DNA of 64,000 nt from an uncultured Shewanella sp. (GTDB lineage: Bacteria; Pseudomonadota; Gammaproteobacteria; Enterobacterales; Shewanellaceae): assembly GCA_947503555.1 (NCBI GenBank), contig CANNEE010000003.1, forward strand, positions 186,001 through 250,000, written 5' to 3'. This document shows positions 18,325-26,114 of this stretch, one piece after another. Every line of letters starts with the position of its first letter. The first letter of the stretch is position 1. Under the pieces are notes generated by a model. It worked only from the letters and a program-made list of their open reading frames with translations, searched no databases and was not told the origin of the DNA. Both the position numbers and the translations under genes were made by a program.

Positions 18325-18529
18325 CATTATGAATATTGGCTCGTTTCGCGCTTGTTGATGCTGTGAAATGCCCCTGTGAACAGCTATTTAATACGCGGTA
18401 AATTCTTGGTAATAAGCTAGTGTTTGCGCAGGTTTTGGCGAAAACTGTTTACGTATTTAATGGCTAGGCCAGCGGCTGACTAAGGTGTAATATTCCCAGC
18501 GTTTTAATAGTGATAAGGCAGTATTGTTG

Positions 18530-19240
18530 ATGAAATTAGACGCGATTTTATGGGATTACGATGGAACACTGGTGAATTCAGTGCCCAAGAATATCAGCAT
18601 TACCAAAGAGATATTATCTATAGTCGCTCCCCATTTGACTGGTGACAATCTGCCGCAATACTTGCGCAGTGAAGCGGCTTATCATGTTGCTAATCACGGC
18701 GCTAAAAACTGGCAAGAGCTTTATCTGGACTACTATGGCCTGTCCCATGATGAGATGGAATTAGCAGGTTCCATGTGGTCTGAACATCAAGAGCGTAATC
18801 AGACGCCAGTATCCTTGTTTGAAGGCATTAGCAGTGTGGTCACTCAGTTTGGCCATCTGCCCCATGGTATCTGTTCTCAAAACTCCCAAGCCAATATTCG
18901 AAATGTGCTCAGAAGTAATCAAATCGATGATCACTTTGTCTCGGTTGTGGGCTATGACGATGTCTCTAACGGTCAGCAAAAGCCAGATCCATTTGGCGGT
19001 ATCAAGTGTGTTGATAATATTCTTGGTCAAAACGACAGCTCATTGCTGATGTATATTGGCGATCATGAAGCCGATACCAAATTTGCCCGTAATCTCGAAT
19101 CTGCATTAGGTGGCGATACGCGGGTGATTTCGGTCGCTGCTGGTTATAGCTGCTCAGCCCCTGAGAGCTGGAATATCACACCCGATTATATTGCCCACAG
19201 GGTTGAAGATCTTGTTGGGATTATTGGTAAGTATGCCTAG
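18530..19240 (+). CDS. HAD-superfamily hydrolase
   Basis: The product is about 236 residues. Motif I WDYDGTLVNS at the N-terminus gives the nucleophilic Asp and the +2 Asp. The helical cap is inserted after it, the motif III Lys lies in QQKPDPFGG, and YIGDHEADTKFA contains the motif IV acidic pair. It is of the phosphoglycolate-phosphatase-like type; the substrate cannot be told. A TTG two codons upstream is an alternative start, as the AAGG at 18515 is better spaced for it. It is monocistronic. Confidence 0.85.
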   Translation: MKLDAILWDYDGTLVNSVPKNISITKEILSIVAPHLTGDNLPQYLRSEAAYHVANHGAKNWQELYLDYYGLSHDEMELAGSMWSEHQERNQTPVSLFEGISSVVTQFGHLPHGICSQNSQANIRNVLRSNQIDDHFVSVVGYDDVSNGQQKPDPFGGIKCVDNILGQNDSSLLMYIGDHEADTKFARNLESALGGDTRVISVAAGYSCSAPESWNITPDYIAHRVEDLVGIIGKYA

Positions 19241-19311
19241 TGCAAACGCGAGCTGCGCAAAAGGGGCTCAAGCGTGAGCCCCAATATATTTCCTTGCTTA
19301 GTCGCGTCTGC

Positions 19312-19333
19312 AAAAGTTTACTCTGACCCTACT
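19312..19333 (+). repeat. 22-bp dispersed direct repeat, copy 1
   Basis: aaaagtttactctgacccta plus ct; the same 22 bases recur with at most one difference at 20446-20467 and 23795-23816, all in the same orientation. Copy 1 sits just past the stop of the ABM-domain gene. Confidence 0.85.
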
Positions 19334-19340
19334 TTAATGG

Positions 19341-19646
19341 TTAGTTTGAGTGGCCGTAGTCTCTGACGATATTGCCGACTCGAATTCTGAAATGGCTGAA
19401 AAGCTCATGCTTACCTCTGTGTTGAGCGGCTTGATGTTCAACATTGGCTTTCCACTGTTTTATTGCGGCTTCGGTTTCCCAGAATGAAAGGGATAAATAC
19501 TTTTCAGGGTTTGTTAGGCTTTGAAATCTCTCGACTGAGATGAATCCATCAATCTCAACAAGTGATGGCTTAAGTAGCTCTGCTATTTCAAAATAGGCAT
19601 CATTGCCCTCTGCTTTGGGTGTCACTTCAAAAATGACTGCGATCAT
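19341..19646 (-). CDS. Antibiotic biosynthesis monooxygenase (ABM)-domain protein
   Basis: The 101-residue protein is one ferredoxin-like ABM domain: IAVIFEVTPKAEGNDAYFEI, IDGFISVERFQSLTNPEKYL, SLSFWETEAAIKQWKANVEH, then HRGKHELFSHFRIRVG. It is similar to YgiN/HmoA-like quinol monooxygenases or small haem-degrading enzymes; no residue decides among them. AGGAG lies 6 bases before ATG. It is divergent from the ArsR-type gene at 19742, which probably regulates it. Confidence 0.88.
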   Translation of the reverse strand: MIAVIFEVTPKAEGNDAYFEIAELLKPSLVEIDGFISVERFQSLTNPEKYLSLSFWETEAAIKQWKANVEHQAAQHRGKHELFSHFRIRVGNIVRDYGHSN

Positions 19647-19741
19647 TGGTTACTCCTTTTACTTAATTTTTCAGAGATTTTTGACAGTCTATTTGCCTAT
19701 AAAGGACAATGCTTCGATGCTGGTCGTACTGTGGATGTAAA

Positions 19742-20413
19742 ATGGAACCAAATATCGCTTATATTGGGCATTTAATTGGAGATACTGCTCGCTCGAAAAT
19801 GCTAACGGCACTGATGAGTGGTAAAGCCCTAACGGCAACAGAGCTATCTGCGGTTGCAGATATCACGCCTCAAACTGCAAGCAGTCACCTAACCAAGCTG
19901 GTGGAAGGTGAGTTGTTAACGGTGAGAAAACAGGGAAGGCATAAGTATTTTCAGCTAAGAAACAGACAGGTCGCAGAGCTGATTGAGCAACTGCTGAATA
20001 TCACTGCATCTGTATCAAGCCGCAGTGTGGTAACTGGCCCCAACAATCAAAGGCTAAGAAAATCCAGAATATGTTATGACCATTTAGCAGGTGAACTCGG
20101 CGTTGAACTCTTTGATACCCTGTCTACCAAAGGCTGGATAATAGAGCTTGATGAACAAGTGAAGTTAACAGAGGAAGGTAAGGTAAAATTTAATCACTTA
20201 GGCATAGATTTTACTTCATTTAACAACAGACGGCCCATGTGCAAAGCATGTTTAGATTGGAGCGAAAGAAGAAGTCATCTCGCTGGAAACCTTGGAGCTT
20301 GGGTATTACAAGATGCATTACAGCGAGGCTGGGCCAAGCAGGACTTAGACTCCAGAGCCATTCAATTTACTTCCCAAGGCCTCACCGCCTTTAAGAAACA
20401 GTACGAGTTTTAG
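19742..20413 (+). CDS. ArsR-family winged-helix regulator with a conserved C-terminal domain
   Basis: The product is about 223 residues: an ArsR winged helix in the N-terminal 90 (LTATELSAVADITPQTASSH and VRKQGRHKYFQL) and a C-terminal domain with RPMCKACLDWSERRSHLAGN and LGAWVLQDAL, as in the YdfF-like branch of ArsR proteins. The start MEPNIAYIGHLIGD at 19742 matches family N-termini better than the frame beginning at 19709. It is divergent from the ABM gene, its likely target. The last ~65 codons and tail are duplicated at 23567-23816. Confidence 0.9.
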   Translation: MEPNIAYIGHLIGDTARSKMLTALMSGKALTATELSAVADITPQTASSHLTKLVEGELLTVRKQGRHKYFQLRNRQVAELIEQLLNITASVSSRSVVTGPNNQRLRKSRICYDHLAGELGVELFDTLSTKGWIIELDEQVKLTEEGKVKFNHLGIDFTSFNNRRPMCKACLDWSERRSHLAGNLGAWVLQDALQRGWAKQDLDSRAIQFTSQGLTAFKKQYEF

Positions 20414-20467
20414 CTTGTTTGCCCAGTTTGAGAGTAAAGGGCTTTAAAAGTTTACTCTGACCCCACT
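20218..20467 (+). repeat. 250-bp direct repeat, copy 1 (3' end of the ArsR gene plus tail)
   Basis: This segment is about 93% identical (roughly 16 differences counted by eye) to 23567-23816 in the same orientation. It holds the last ~65 codons of the ArsR gene, its stop, an agagtaaa/tttactct inverted repeat (20431-20438, 20451-20458) and the 22-bp motif (20446-20467). Confidence 0.95.
20446..20467 (+). repeat. 22-bp dispersed direct repeat, copy 2
   Basis: Differs at one base from copies 1 and 3 (c for t near the 3' end). It is partly folded into a hairpin with the preceding agagtaaa. Confidence 0.85.
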
Positions 20468-20518
20468 AATTCCTTTATTGAAATATTCGGTCTGATTAAA
20501 GAAGGTCAGCATCTAAGC

Positions 20519-22216
20519 TTAATATGTTTTAGATAGTCGAAACCCTTCATTATAGAAGCCTTCATCATGAACGCCGCCGTAACCTCGGTTTGTAACTCGA
20601 CTAGATTCATCTATATAGCTGTCGAATGACAGTCCTCGTTGAACATGCATATTAGTTGATTGTGTTTTTATCAGCGGATTGATCTTACTATGTGCTTTAT
20701 ACCCCTCACTATCATAGTGATCTTGGCACCACTCAGTGACATTGCCGTCCATCTCATATAAACCTAGTTCGTTGGGCAATTTCGTTCCAACGGGATGTGT
20801 TTTCTTACTGCGACTATAATAAGCTCCTAAATTCCATGCCACATCATCGAGATCATCACCCCCACTGTACCTATAGTTTTTACTCTTATTTCCTCCTCGT
20901 GCTGCATATTCCCATTCAGCTTCTGTTGGAAGTCTATAACCTTCAACTTGAGTCACATCAGTTGTCGCATTTCCATTCTTATCCAATAGCTCACCTGTCT
21001 TCTCGTTATAAGCAGGTAATAAGCCTAAAAACTTATTTAAGGCGTTACAGTATTTAATAGCATCCCACCAGCTTACTGTTTCTACAGGTAAGTTATCCCC
21101 TTTGGAATATGATGGGTTGTTTCCCATTAGCTCTTTATATTCTTTTTGTGTTACTTCATACTTTCCAATGTAAAAATCATAAGTTAGATTTACATTGTGC
21201 ACAGGTCTTTCATTATCATAGCCTTTTTTTGAACCCATCTTGAAAATGCCTTTACCTACCAGAACCATATTTTCTTGTATATTTGAAATGACAGGTGCAA
21301 TTTTATCTTTAATTATTTTAATGTCTTCTTTGTATTTACCGTTAGGATAGATTGCAAGATACCTTTCTGCCCCTTTTATTGTCGTAGCTCGTTTAGCATA
21401 TTGTAGTTCTACGAAATCCTTGAATTTTGCAATGTATTTACCATTAGGATACTTTTCAATATATTCCTCAGCGCCTATTAACGTAGTTGCTTTATCGGCA
21501 TACTTCTGTTCAATGAAGCTTTTAACCTTCTCTCTGTGTTTACCTTGAGGATACATTGCGAGATACTCGTTTGCCCCTGCTAAGGTTGTTGCTTTATCGG
21601 CATATTTATTCTCTATGAAATCAACTATCTTCTTGCTGTACTTTCCATTTGGATATTTAATGAGATATTCTTTGGCGGTCTCTATCGTTACAGCTTTATC
21701 TGCGTATTCAACTTCGATGAAGTCATTTATTTTTTTGCTGTATTTACCATTCGGATACTTACTGAGATACTCCTTTGCTCCCTGTATCGAGTCAGCCTTT
21801 TTTGCATACTCGATCTCTATGAAATTTTTCAAGTTTTGAGCATATTTACCATTCGGGTATATCTTTAAATAACTCTCAGCACCTTTTATAGTATTCGCTT
21901 TTCTGTAGTAATAACTTTCTGGATATGTGCTTTTTAAGCTGGCATTTACCGGCACCTTTATGTCTATTTTGCCTGCTTTTACTGTTTTTTTGTAATAACC
22001 GTAACTCTGGTCACCATAGTCCTTTCTTATCTCAAGGAGGTGCTCTCCTGGGGGCAGTATAAACTCTAAGGGCATATCATCATATGTCCCAACTATTTCA
22101 CCATTCACATACACATCACTACCGCTCTCATCGCACATTAATTTTATGTATGCATCTGCATATGATAGCTGTGCATGAAAAGTCATTAGAAGCAAAATAA
22201 ATAGTCGCATTTTCAC
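20519..22216 (-). CDS. Exported PEGA + six 34-residue repeats + FGE/SUMF1-domain protein
   Basis: The 565-residue protein has a signal peptide (cleavage near SYA, residue 20), a PEGA-like beta domain (about 22-92; VYVNGEIVGTYDDMPLEF, LPPGEHLLEIRK) and six 34-residue repeats (about 105-300), each with ADKATTLxGAxEYLxKYPNGKY or a variant. A formylglycine-generating-enzyme-type domain follows (about 315-565; FKMGSKKG, FYIGKYEVTQKEY, YRLPTEAEWEYAARGG, DGNVTEWC). GTG 22216 is chosen for AAGGAG at spacing 7. FGE-fold proteins either oxidise Cys or Ser or act as non-enzymatic binding scaffolds; the copper-binding Cys pair of true FGE is not evident, so catalysis is doubtful. It is 21 bp behind the 386-residue gene in an operon, in AT-rich DNA unlike its core neighbours. 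Confidence 0.88.
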   Translation of the reverse strand: MKMRLFILLLMTFHAQLSYADAYIKLMCDESGSDVYVNGEIVGTYDDMPLEFILPPGEHLLEIRKDYGDQSYGYYKKTVKAGKIDIKVPVNASLKSTYPESYYYRKANTIKGAESYLKIYPNGKYAQNLKNFIEIEYAKKADSIQGAKEYLSKYPNGKYSKKINDFIEVEYADKAVTIETAKEYLIKYPNGKYSKKIVDFIENKYADKATTLAGANEYLAMYPQGKHREKVKSFIEQKYADKATTLIGAEEYIEKYPNGKYIAKFKDFVELQYAKRATTIKGAERYLAIYPNGKYKEDIKIIKDKIAPVISNIQENMVLVGKGIFKMGSKKGYDNERPVHNVNLTYDFYIGKYEVTQKEYKELMGNNPSYSKGDNLPVETVSWWDAIKYCNALNKFLGLLPAYNEKTGELLDKNGNATTDVTQVEGYRLPTEAEWEYAARGGNKSKNYRYSGGDDLDDVAWNLGAYYSRSKKTHPVGTKLPNELGLYEMDGNVTEWCQDHYDSEGYKAHSKINPLIKTQSTNMHVQRGLSFDSYIDESSRVTNRGYGGVHDEGFYNEGFRLSKTY

Positions 22217-22237
22217 TCTAAATCTCCTTGGTTAATG

Positions 22238-23398
22238 TTAATACCCATCATAAGGAACATAATATATCCCTTCGAATTGTTCGGTGGATGTAAAGCTATT
22301 GTTTAACAATTCCTCCAATTTCTTGGTGGAGACTTCAAAAGCGTATTTTTTCATGATATAGCTTCTGCAGTTGCTCTTTATACTTTTCCTTTTATTCTTC
22401 CACTGCATTTGCAGCATCGGGAGGTTTTTTTGTGCTTCTATTATTGACCTGCTGACTCTTTCTGCTCTTCTTCGTTCTTCTTCCGCTTTTTTTATTTTGT
22501 ATTCCTTTTCCCTCTTTTCTCTTTTCTTTCTTTCTTTAGCAGACTCGTTGGAGTAATCTTCATCAAGATAAAGGTGTAAACCTGTAAGTACGACTTCTTT
22601 TTTAACCTTGGTATAGTACAAACCACACCTTTCAATTATAAAACTTTTTATGTCATTATTAATTCTTGCAAGAAGCTCATCCGAGATATCCATCGCTTCA
22701 AATTTTTTAAAGGGGTCTTTCTTTTCTGTACTGCTTACTTTTTTACTTTTATTTTTATTCTTTATCTTGCTTTCTATCCACATTTTTATGGGATTAAGGT
22801 TAAACTTAACATCAGCATTTGATGATATTCCAAATTCATCTTCATCTATCCCGGTGATAAATATTTTTTTTGATTCCTCTTCACTAAGATACTCTCTAGT
22901 ATCAGAAAGCTGATTGAGCTTATAAAACAGGTTGTTCCATTCCGGTGAACCTGGGACATTAAAACTGAAGTACCTCTCTTTTTTATCTTTCGATAGAAAT
23001 GATACATTCTCCCCCCAGTAAATATCACCCATCGCACCTAGATCAAAATCCATGTATATGTAATAGGGGACATATATAGATGCTTTTGCAGAAACGACTG
23101 ATATTTTTTTTACGACCTCTGTAGGAACTTCGAACTCTTCCCCTTTATAGGTCACTCTTTGCTTTGAATCTCTGAAATTTAGTGGGATAGAGACAATAGC
23201 TTTGCTATTTAAAACGGGCTCCCCCATCAGAACACCTATTTTCCACTCTACATATACATCACTAGACTCATGCAGTTGGGTATCTTTATCCTTTATTTTT
23301 ACATTTCTTATGAGACGGCTGTCACTAGATTCTTGTGCGAACAATAGACCTATGGGGAAAAGCATCATCACCAACATTAGCTTTTTGTATATGCTCAT
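22238..23398 (-). CDS. Exported protein of unknown function, partner of the FGE-domain gene
   Basis: The 386-residue product starts MSIYKKLMLVMMLFPIGLLF then AQ, a signal peptide. The N-terminal ~165 residues look beta-rich (SDVYVEWKIGVLMGEPVLNS, VEVPTE-like strands). Then come a Lys-rich segment and a highly charged helix (about 285-330; SAKERKKREKREKEYKIKKA) before a C-terminal helical part with two Cys. No known domain is recognised. It is first in an operon with the FGE-domain gene; both are AT-rich and lie between the 250-bp direct repeats, suggesting joint acquisition. Confidence 0.75.
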   Translation of the reverse strand: MSIYKKLMLVMMLFPIGLLFAQESSDSRLIRNVKIKDKDTQLHESSDVYVEWKIGVLMGEPVLNSKAIVSIPLNFRDSKQRVTYKGEEFEVPTEVVKKISVVSAKASIYVPYYIYMDFDLGAMGDIYWGENVSFLSKDKKERYFSFNVPGSPEWNNLFYKLNQLSDTREYLSEEESKKIFITGIDEDEFGISSNADVKFNLNPIKMWIESKIKNKNKSKKVSSTEKKDPFKKFEAMDISDELLARINNDIKSFIIERCGLYYTKVKKEVVLTGLHLYLDEDYSNESAKERKKREKREKEYKIKKAEEERRRAERVSRSIIEAQKNLPMLQMQWKNKRKSIKSNCRSYIMKKYAFEVSTKKLEELLNNSFTSTEQFEGIYYVPYDGY

Positions 23399-23550
23399 AC
23401 GTTTCCCTATTGAACTTCATTCCTAGTTCGTCGTCATAAGTAGTGACACATGTTACAGGGCTTTGCTTCCTAAATCAGTGAACTAAATCGATAGTTGATG
23501 ATCAAATTAGCAACCTACCCATGATTGTGCTGATGGTTAATGTAACATGG

Positions 23551-23762
23551 TTGGCATATCATTTTTATTTAACAACAGACGTCCCATGTGCAAAGCATGC
23601 TTAGACTGGAGTGAAAGAAGAAGCCATCTCGTTGGAAACCTAGGGGCTTGGGTATTGCAAGATGCATTACAGCGAGGCTGGGCCAAGCAGGACTTAGACT
23701 CCAGAGCCATTCAATTTTCCTCCCAAGGCCTCACGGCCTTTAAGAAACAGTACGAGTTTTAG
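23551..23762 (+). pseudogene. Duplicated 3' fragment of the ArsR-family gene
   Basis: From about 23567 the frame encodes FNNRRPMCKACLDWSERRSH and onward to the same C-terminus KKQYEF as the intact gene at 19742, but the winged-helix part is missing. The upstream ATG at 23547 is not preceded by a ribosome site. This is a broken copy produced by the 250-bp duplication. Confidence 0.9.
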
Positions 23763-23816
23763 CTTGTTTGCCTAGTTTGAGAGTAAAGGACTCTAAAAGT
23801 TTACTCTGACCCTACT
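23567..23816 (+). repeat. 250-bp direct repeat, copy 2
   Basis: Partner of 20218-20467. Includes the ArsR C-terminal codons, the agagtaaa/tttactct inverted repeat and the third 22-bp motif (23795-23816). It borders the first cassette array. Confidence 0.95.
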
Positions 23817-23833
23817 AACTACTCATACTTATT

Positions 23834-24112
23834 TTAAAACTCTTGTCCGCACTTATCGCATTTACTACCGGGTAAAGTCCAGCCAGAAGGATTGACCGAT
23901 TTGTAGATTACAGGCTCACCACAGCTCATGCACTTTAAGGTTAAAATATATACGCAAAAATATATAAAGTAAGCCATCGCAATAACGTATGACACAGAAA
24001 ATCCTTCGACATCAGCGATTGTGTATTTGTCACCTTCAATGAAAGTCTGATAAATCACTAATACCAATAAGATAAGAGCTCGAATGTAAAATCCCTTTTC
24101 TGTTTTTGTCAT
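23834..24112 (-). CDS. Small two-TM protein with C-terminal zinc ribbon (cassette gene)
   Basis: The product is 92 residues from ATG 24112 (AGGA, spacing 5); an upstream in-frame start at 24154 lies inside the attC-like site. Two hydrophobic helices (ALILLVLVIYQTF and VIAMAYFIYFCVYILTL) precede a treble CxxC pattern CMSCGEPV ... CDKCGQEF, expected to bind one zinc on the cytoplasmic side. The function is unknown. Third and last gene of the minus-strand cassette array; no attC-like site follows it. Confidence 0.7.
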   Translation of the reverse strand: MTKTEKGFYIRALILLVLVIYQTFIEGDKYTIADVEGFSVSYVIAMAYFIYFCVYILTLKCMSCGEPVIYKSVNPSGWTLPGSKCDKCGQEF

Positions 24113-24127
24113 GGTTTTCCTAAAGCC

Positions 24128-24173
24128 ACATAACGCCCTGTTAATTTTGTCCACTTTAAACAGTTTGTTAGGG
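24128..24173 (-). other. Short attC-like site
   Basis: Read on the minus strand: R'' box CCCTAAC (24173-24167), R' box GTTATGT (24134-24128), 46 nt. The arms are complementary (TAACAAACTGTTTAA against TAACGCCCTGTTAAT). It is short compared with usual attC sites (57-141 nt), so it may be truncated. It lies exactly between two small genes, as in integron cassettes. Confidence 0.6.
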
Positions 24174-24190
24174 TTACTTATAGACCGTAT

Positions 24191-24760
24191 TTATTCATGA
24201 TTCATAACACCCAACACTCCAAAAAACACACCAACAGGCACAATAGTAACAGCATCAATTGCCACTGCTCCTGGTGTGACTACTATTTTCCCAGCTTTTG
24301 AAACTCCTGATTCAGGTGTTTCTACTAATACATAGTGATCATCTTCAAGTGTTTGAAAAGGGTAACTTCCCTCAACTTCATATCTTTTACCGTTTAAGTT
24401 AAACAACAATTCAATATTTCCATATTCGTCTTGCGGGAAACCAAGCTTTCGAAGTGTTGATTTATCCGATTCATTATGGATAACTAATTCTAGCTTACCT
24501 GTAATGTTGTTTTTTTCATCCAGTTTAAAGTTTACGTATCGAGGATAAAATTCAATTGTGCGGCTTATTTCAAGGGAATTTTTTAATAGGTCACTTGCCT
24601 CAAATACATAACTATACTTTTCGCCAGTTACAAGCAGCAGCCCTTTTTCATCTGCGGCGTAAAAGCCTGTAATCTTTTCTTCATAACTCGGTGGTTGCCA
24701 CAGTTGTGATGTGCAGCCAGATAAAAGCAGCATAAAGAAAAGAATTGTTCCGATTTTCAT
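24191..24760 (-). CDS. Lipoprotein of unknown function (cassette gene)
   Basis: The 189-residue protein has a clear lipoprotein signal (MKIGTILFFMLLLSGCTSQL, lipobox LSGC), a beta-rich middle (SYVFEASDLL, RYVNFKLDEKNNITGKLELV) and a hydrophobic Gly/Val-rich C-terminus (AIDAVTIVPVGVFFGVLGVM) that may be a membrane segment. AAGGAG at spacing 8 supports the start. It has attC-like sites on both sides, so it is the second cassette of the minus-strand array. No known domain. Confidence 0.75.
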   Translation of the reverse strand: MKIGTILFFMLLLSGCTSQLWQPPSYEEKITGFYAADEKGLLLVTGEKYSYVFEASDLLKNSLEISRTIEFYPRYVNFKLDEKNNITGKLELVIHNESDKSTLRKLGFPQDEYGNIELLFNLNGKRYEVEGSYPFQTLEDDHYVLVETPESGVSKAGKIVVTPGAVAIDAVTIVPVGVFFGVLGVMNHE

Positions 24761-24772
24761 TCGTAACTCTCC

Positions 24773-24850
24773 TTGTAACGCCGCCAGCAGGGGCCGAAAA
24801 ACCAGAGCGAAGCGGCGGTTTTTTGGTCCCTCTGGCTGGCTTTGTTAGGG
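24773..24850 (-). other. attC-like recombination site
   Basis: Minus strand: R'' CCCTAAC (24850-24844) and R' GTTACAA (24779-24773), 78 nt. The imperfect inverted repeat GCCAGCCAGAGGGACC against GCCGCCAGCAGGGGCC has extrahelical bases, and a central hairpin contains ccgccgctt/gcggcgg. The preceding gene's stop codon is embedded in the R'' box, as in integron cassettes. Confidence 0.8.
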
Positions 24851-25369
24851 TGTGAACAGATATCGATCAACAGCAATGAACTGCCCCTCTGATTTTTTGA
24901 AGCTAACTACTTTAGGGGTAAACCTAAATGCTTGCCCAATGTGTTTTTCATACCGATAGAGTACATGAGCATAATCTTCTTCATTGAAGACACCAATAAT
25001 AACCGGCTTGCCTTCTTTGTGACGTATATGATCGCTGTTTTGGTTCCAGTAGGCCAAATAGAACCTTCTAAAGAAATCTCTGGCTTCCTGCTCTGATCTC
25101 GCATGCAGCTTAGCTAAATCCTCTTTCTTGATGTTAAAGAGAATCTTGTGATCCTCCTTGCTAATTGGAACCGCCCTCGCCAGATCGGAGTCGTTGAAAT
25201 CTCTTATGCTCTCTATTGCTGTGCACTCTGAAATGAAAACCGCATCTACAGCTATATGGGCTTCTATGTGTTTATTTAAAGCAGAAGCCGGATCGGCCCC
25301 ACACTCAAGAGATAGAGCTTTTTGGCAAATACTCATCAGTACAAAAACGCATATGGCTATCTTTCTCAT
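24845..25369 (-). CDS. Exported protein of unknown function (cassette gene)
   Basis: The 174-residue product has a signal peptide (MRKIAICVFVLMSICQKALS), then a mature domain with two Cys (LECGADPAS, ISECTAIES) that could form a disulfide, and FFRRFYLAYWNQNSDHIRHK. It is the first gene after the 185-bp element; its ATG lies 9 bases past the element's terminal GTTAGGG and relies on AGGG as a weak ribosome site. Its stop is inside the attC R'' box. No known family recognised. Confidence 0.72.
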   Translation of the reverse strand: MRKIAICVFVLMSICQKALSLECGADPASALNKHIEAHIAVDAVFISECTAIESIRDFNDSDLARAVPISKEDHKILFNIKKEDLAKLHARSEQEARDFFRRFYLAYWNQNSDHIRHKEGKPVIIGVFNEEDYAHVLYRYEKHIGQAFRFTPKVVSFKKSEGQFIAVDRYLFTP

Positions 25370-25377
25370 GAATGGAA

Positions 25378-25562
25378 CCCTAACAGTGTATTAGACGGAA
25401 AAATCCGTGTTTAAACACGGATTTTTTCCGTCTATCACGCATTTAAATTTTTCACACGATACGCCTATTAGCTATGTTTTTCAATGACAAAGCGCCACTT
25501 TAGAGTAAGGGTTCAAATCACGAAGTACGGACTTTTTCCGTCTATCCAGCGGAAATGCGGAA
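25378..25562 (-). repeat. 185-bp leader element, copy A (heads the minus-strand cassette array)
   Basis: Read on the minus strand it runs from TTCCGCATTTCCGCTGG to ACTGTTAGGG. It matches copy B (38019-38204) at both ends and in the middle: the outer ACGGAAAAAGTCCGTACTTC block, GGCGTAT, TGTGAA, TGCGTGATAGACGG, and the terminal palindrome followed by AATAYACTGTTA. Total length differs by one base. Similarity stops at the GTTA, where the first cassette begins. Confidence 0.85.
25392..25434. repeat. 43-nt near-perfect palindrome of element A
   Basis: The left arm TAGACGGAAAAATCCGTGTTT (25392-25412) is complementary to 25413-25434 apart from one extra T. It can act as a strong stem-loop or cruciform, or as a terminator insulating the cassette array. 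Confidence 0.9.
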
Positions 25563-26110
25563 TTATAGGGTTACTGGATATAATCTAAGTATAAAATGCG
25601 GCTAGACGCTACAACACTTCCCCATTGAAGTTGCCGAAATACGATGATGAAAATCGTGTATTGTCATCATGGCCATTCTTGTGCGTCCATGAACTTCATG
25701 GCATTCAGGCATCCTGCCTATCAGATGTCTGGTTAAGGCTCGGGGGCCATGGCCGCTCTTTGGCATCCATGTCACCGCGGCATTCGTAAATCCATTTACA
25801 TCAGATATCCATCGGAAGCGTTAGGGATTCTCGAATAAGCACGAAAAAACAACTTCGTTGGGTCGCTCTTTGGCATACATGCCATCGCGACATTCGTGCA
25901 CTGACCTCCAAGGATGGAGGAAATGCCATTATATGTAGGGAACATATTTGACCCTGCACATCAGGCGGTTGGGGAGTCCCTAGAGGGAAAAGCTGTTGTT
26001 TCCCTCTAGGTCTGGTGTGGAGTGAAACTCCACGACTTTGATTCAAGTGAAGCTTGAAAAATCAGATTCAAAAGAAGTTTAAAAGCTTTCAAGTCCGCGA
26101 TTAGCGTAAT
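25563..26110. repeat. Gene-free cluster of stem-loop repeats
   Basis: No gene seen. It contains three related imperfect palindromes at 25671-25706, 25751-25787 and 25861-25897. The last two share 32 of 37 bases, and all three end their outer stem with attc. A perfect 12-bp hairpin lies at 25979-26010 (CCTAGAGGGAAA / TTTCCCTCTAGG), and GTGGAG-TGAAA-CTCCAC at 26017-26033. The outer stems of the related repeats differ by compensating changes (GCCAT/ATGGC, GCCGC/GCGGC, GTCGC/GCGAC). Confidence 0.75.
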
Positions 26111-26114
26111 GAAA

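Noticed and set aside
21300-21900. Regular 102-bp repeats resembling a CRISPR or minisatellite
   Set aside because: They are in frame and encode 34-residue protein repeats of the FGE-domain gene; units vary at codon level and there are no spacers.
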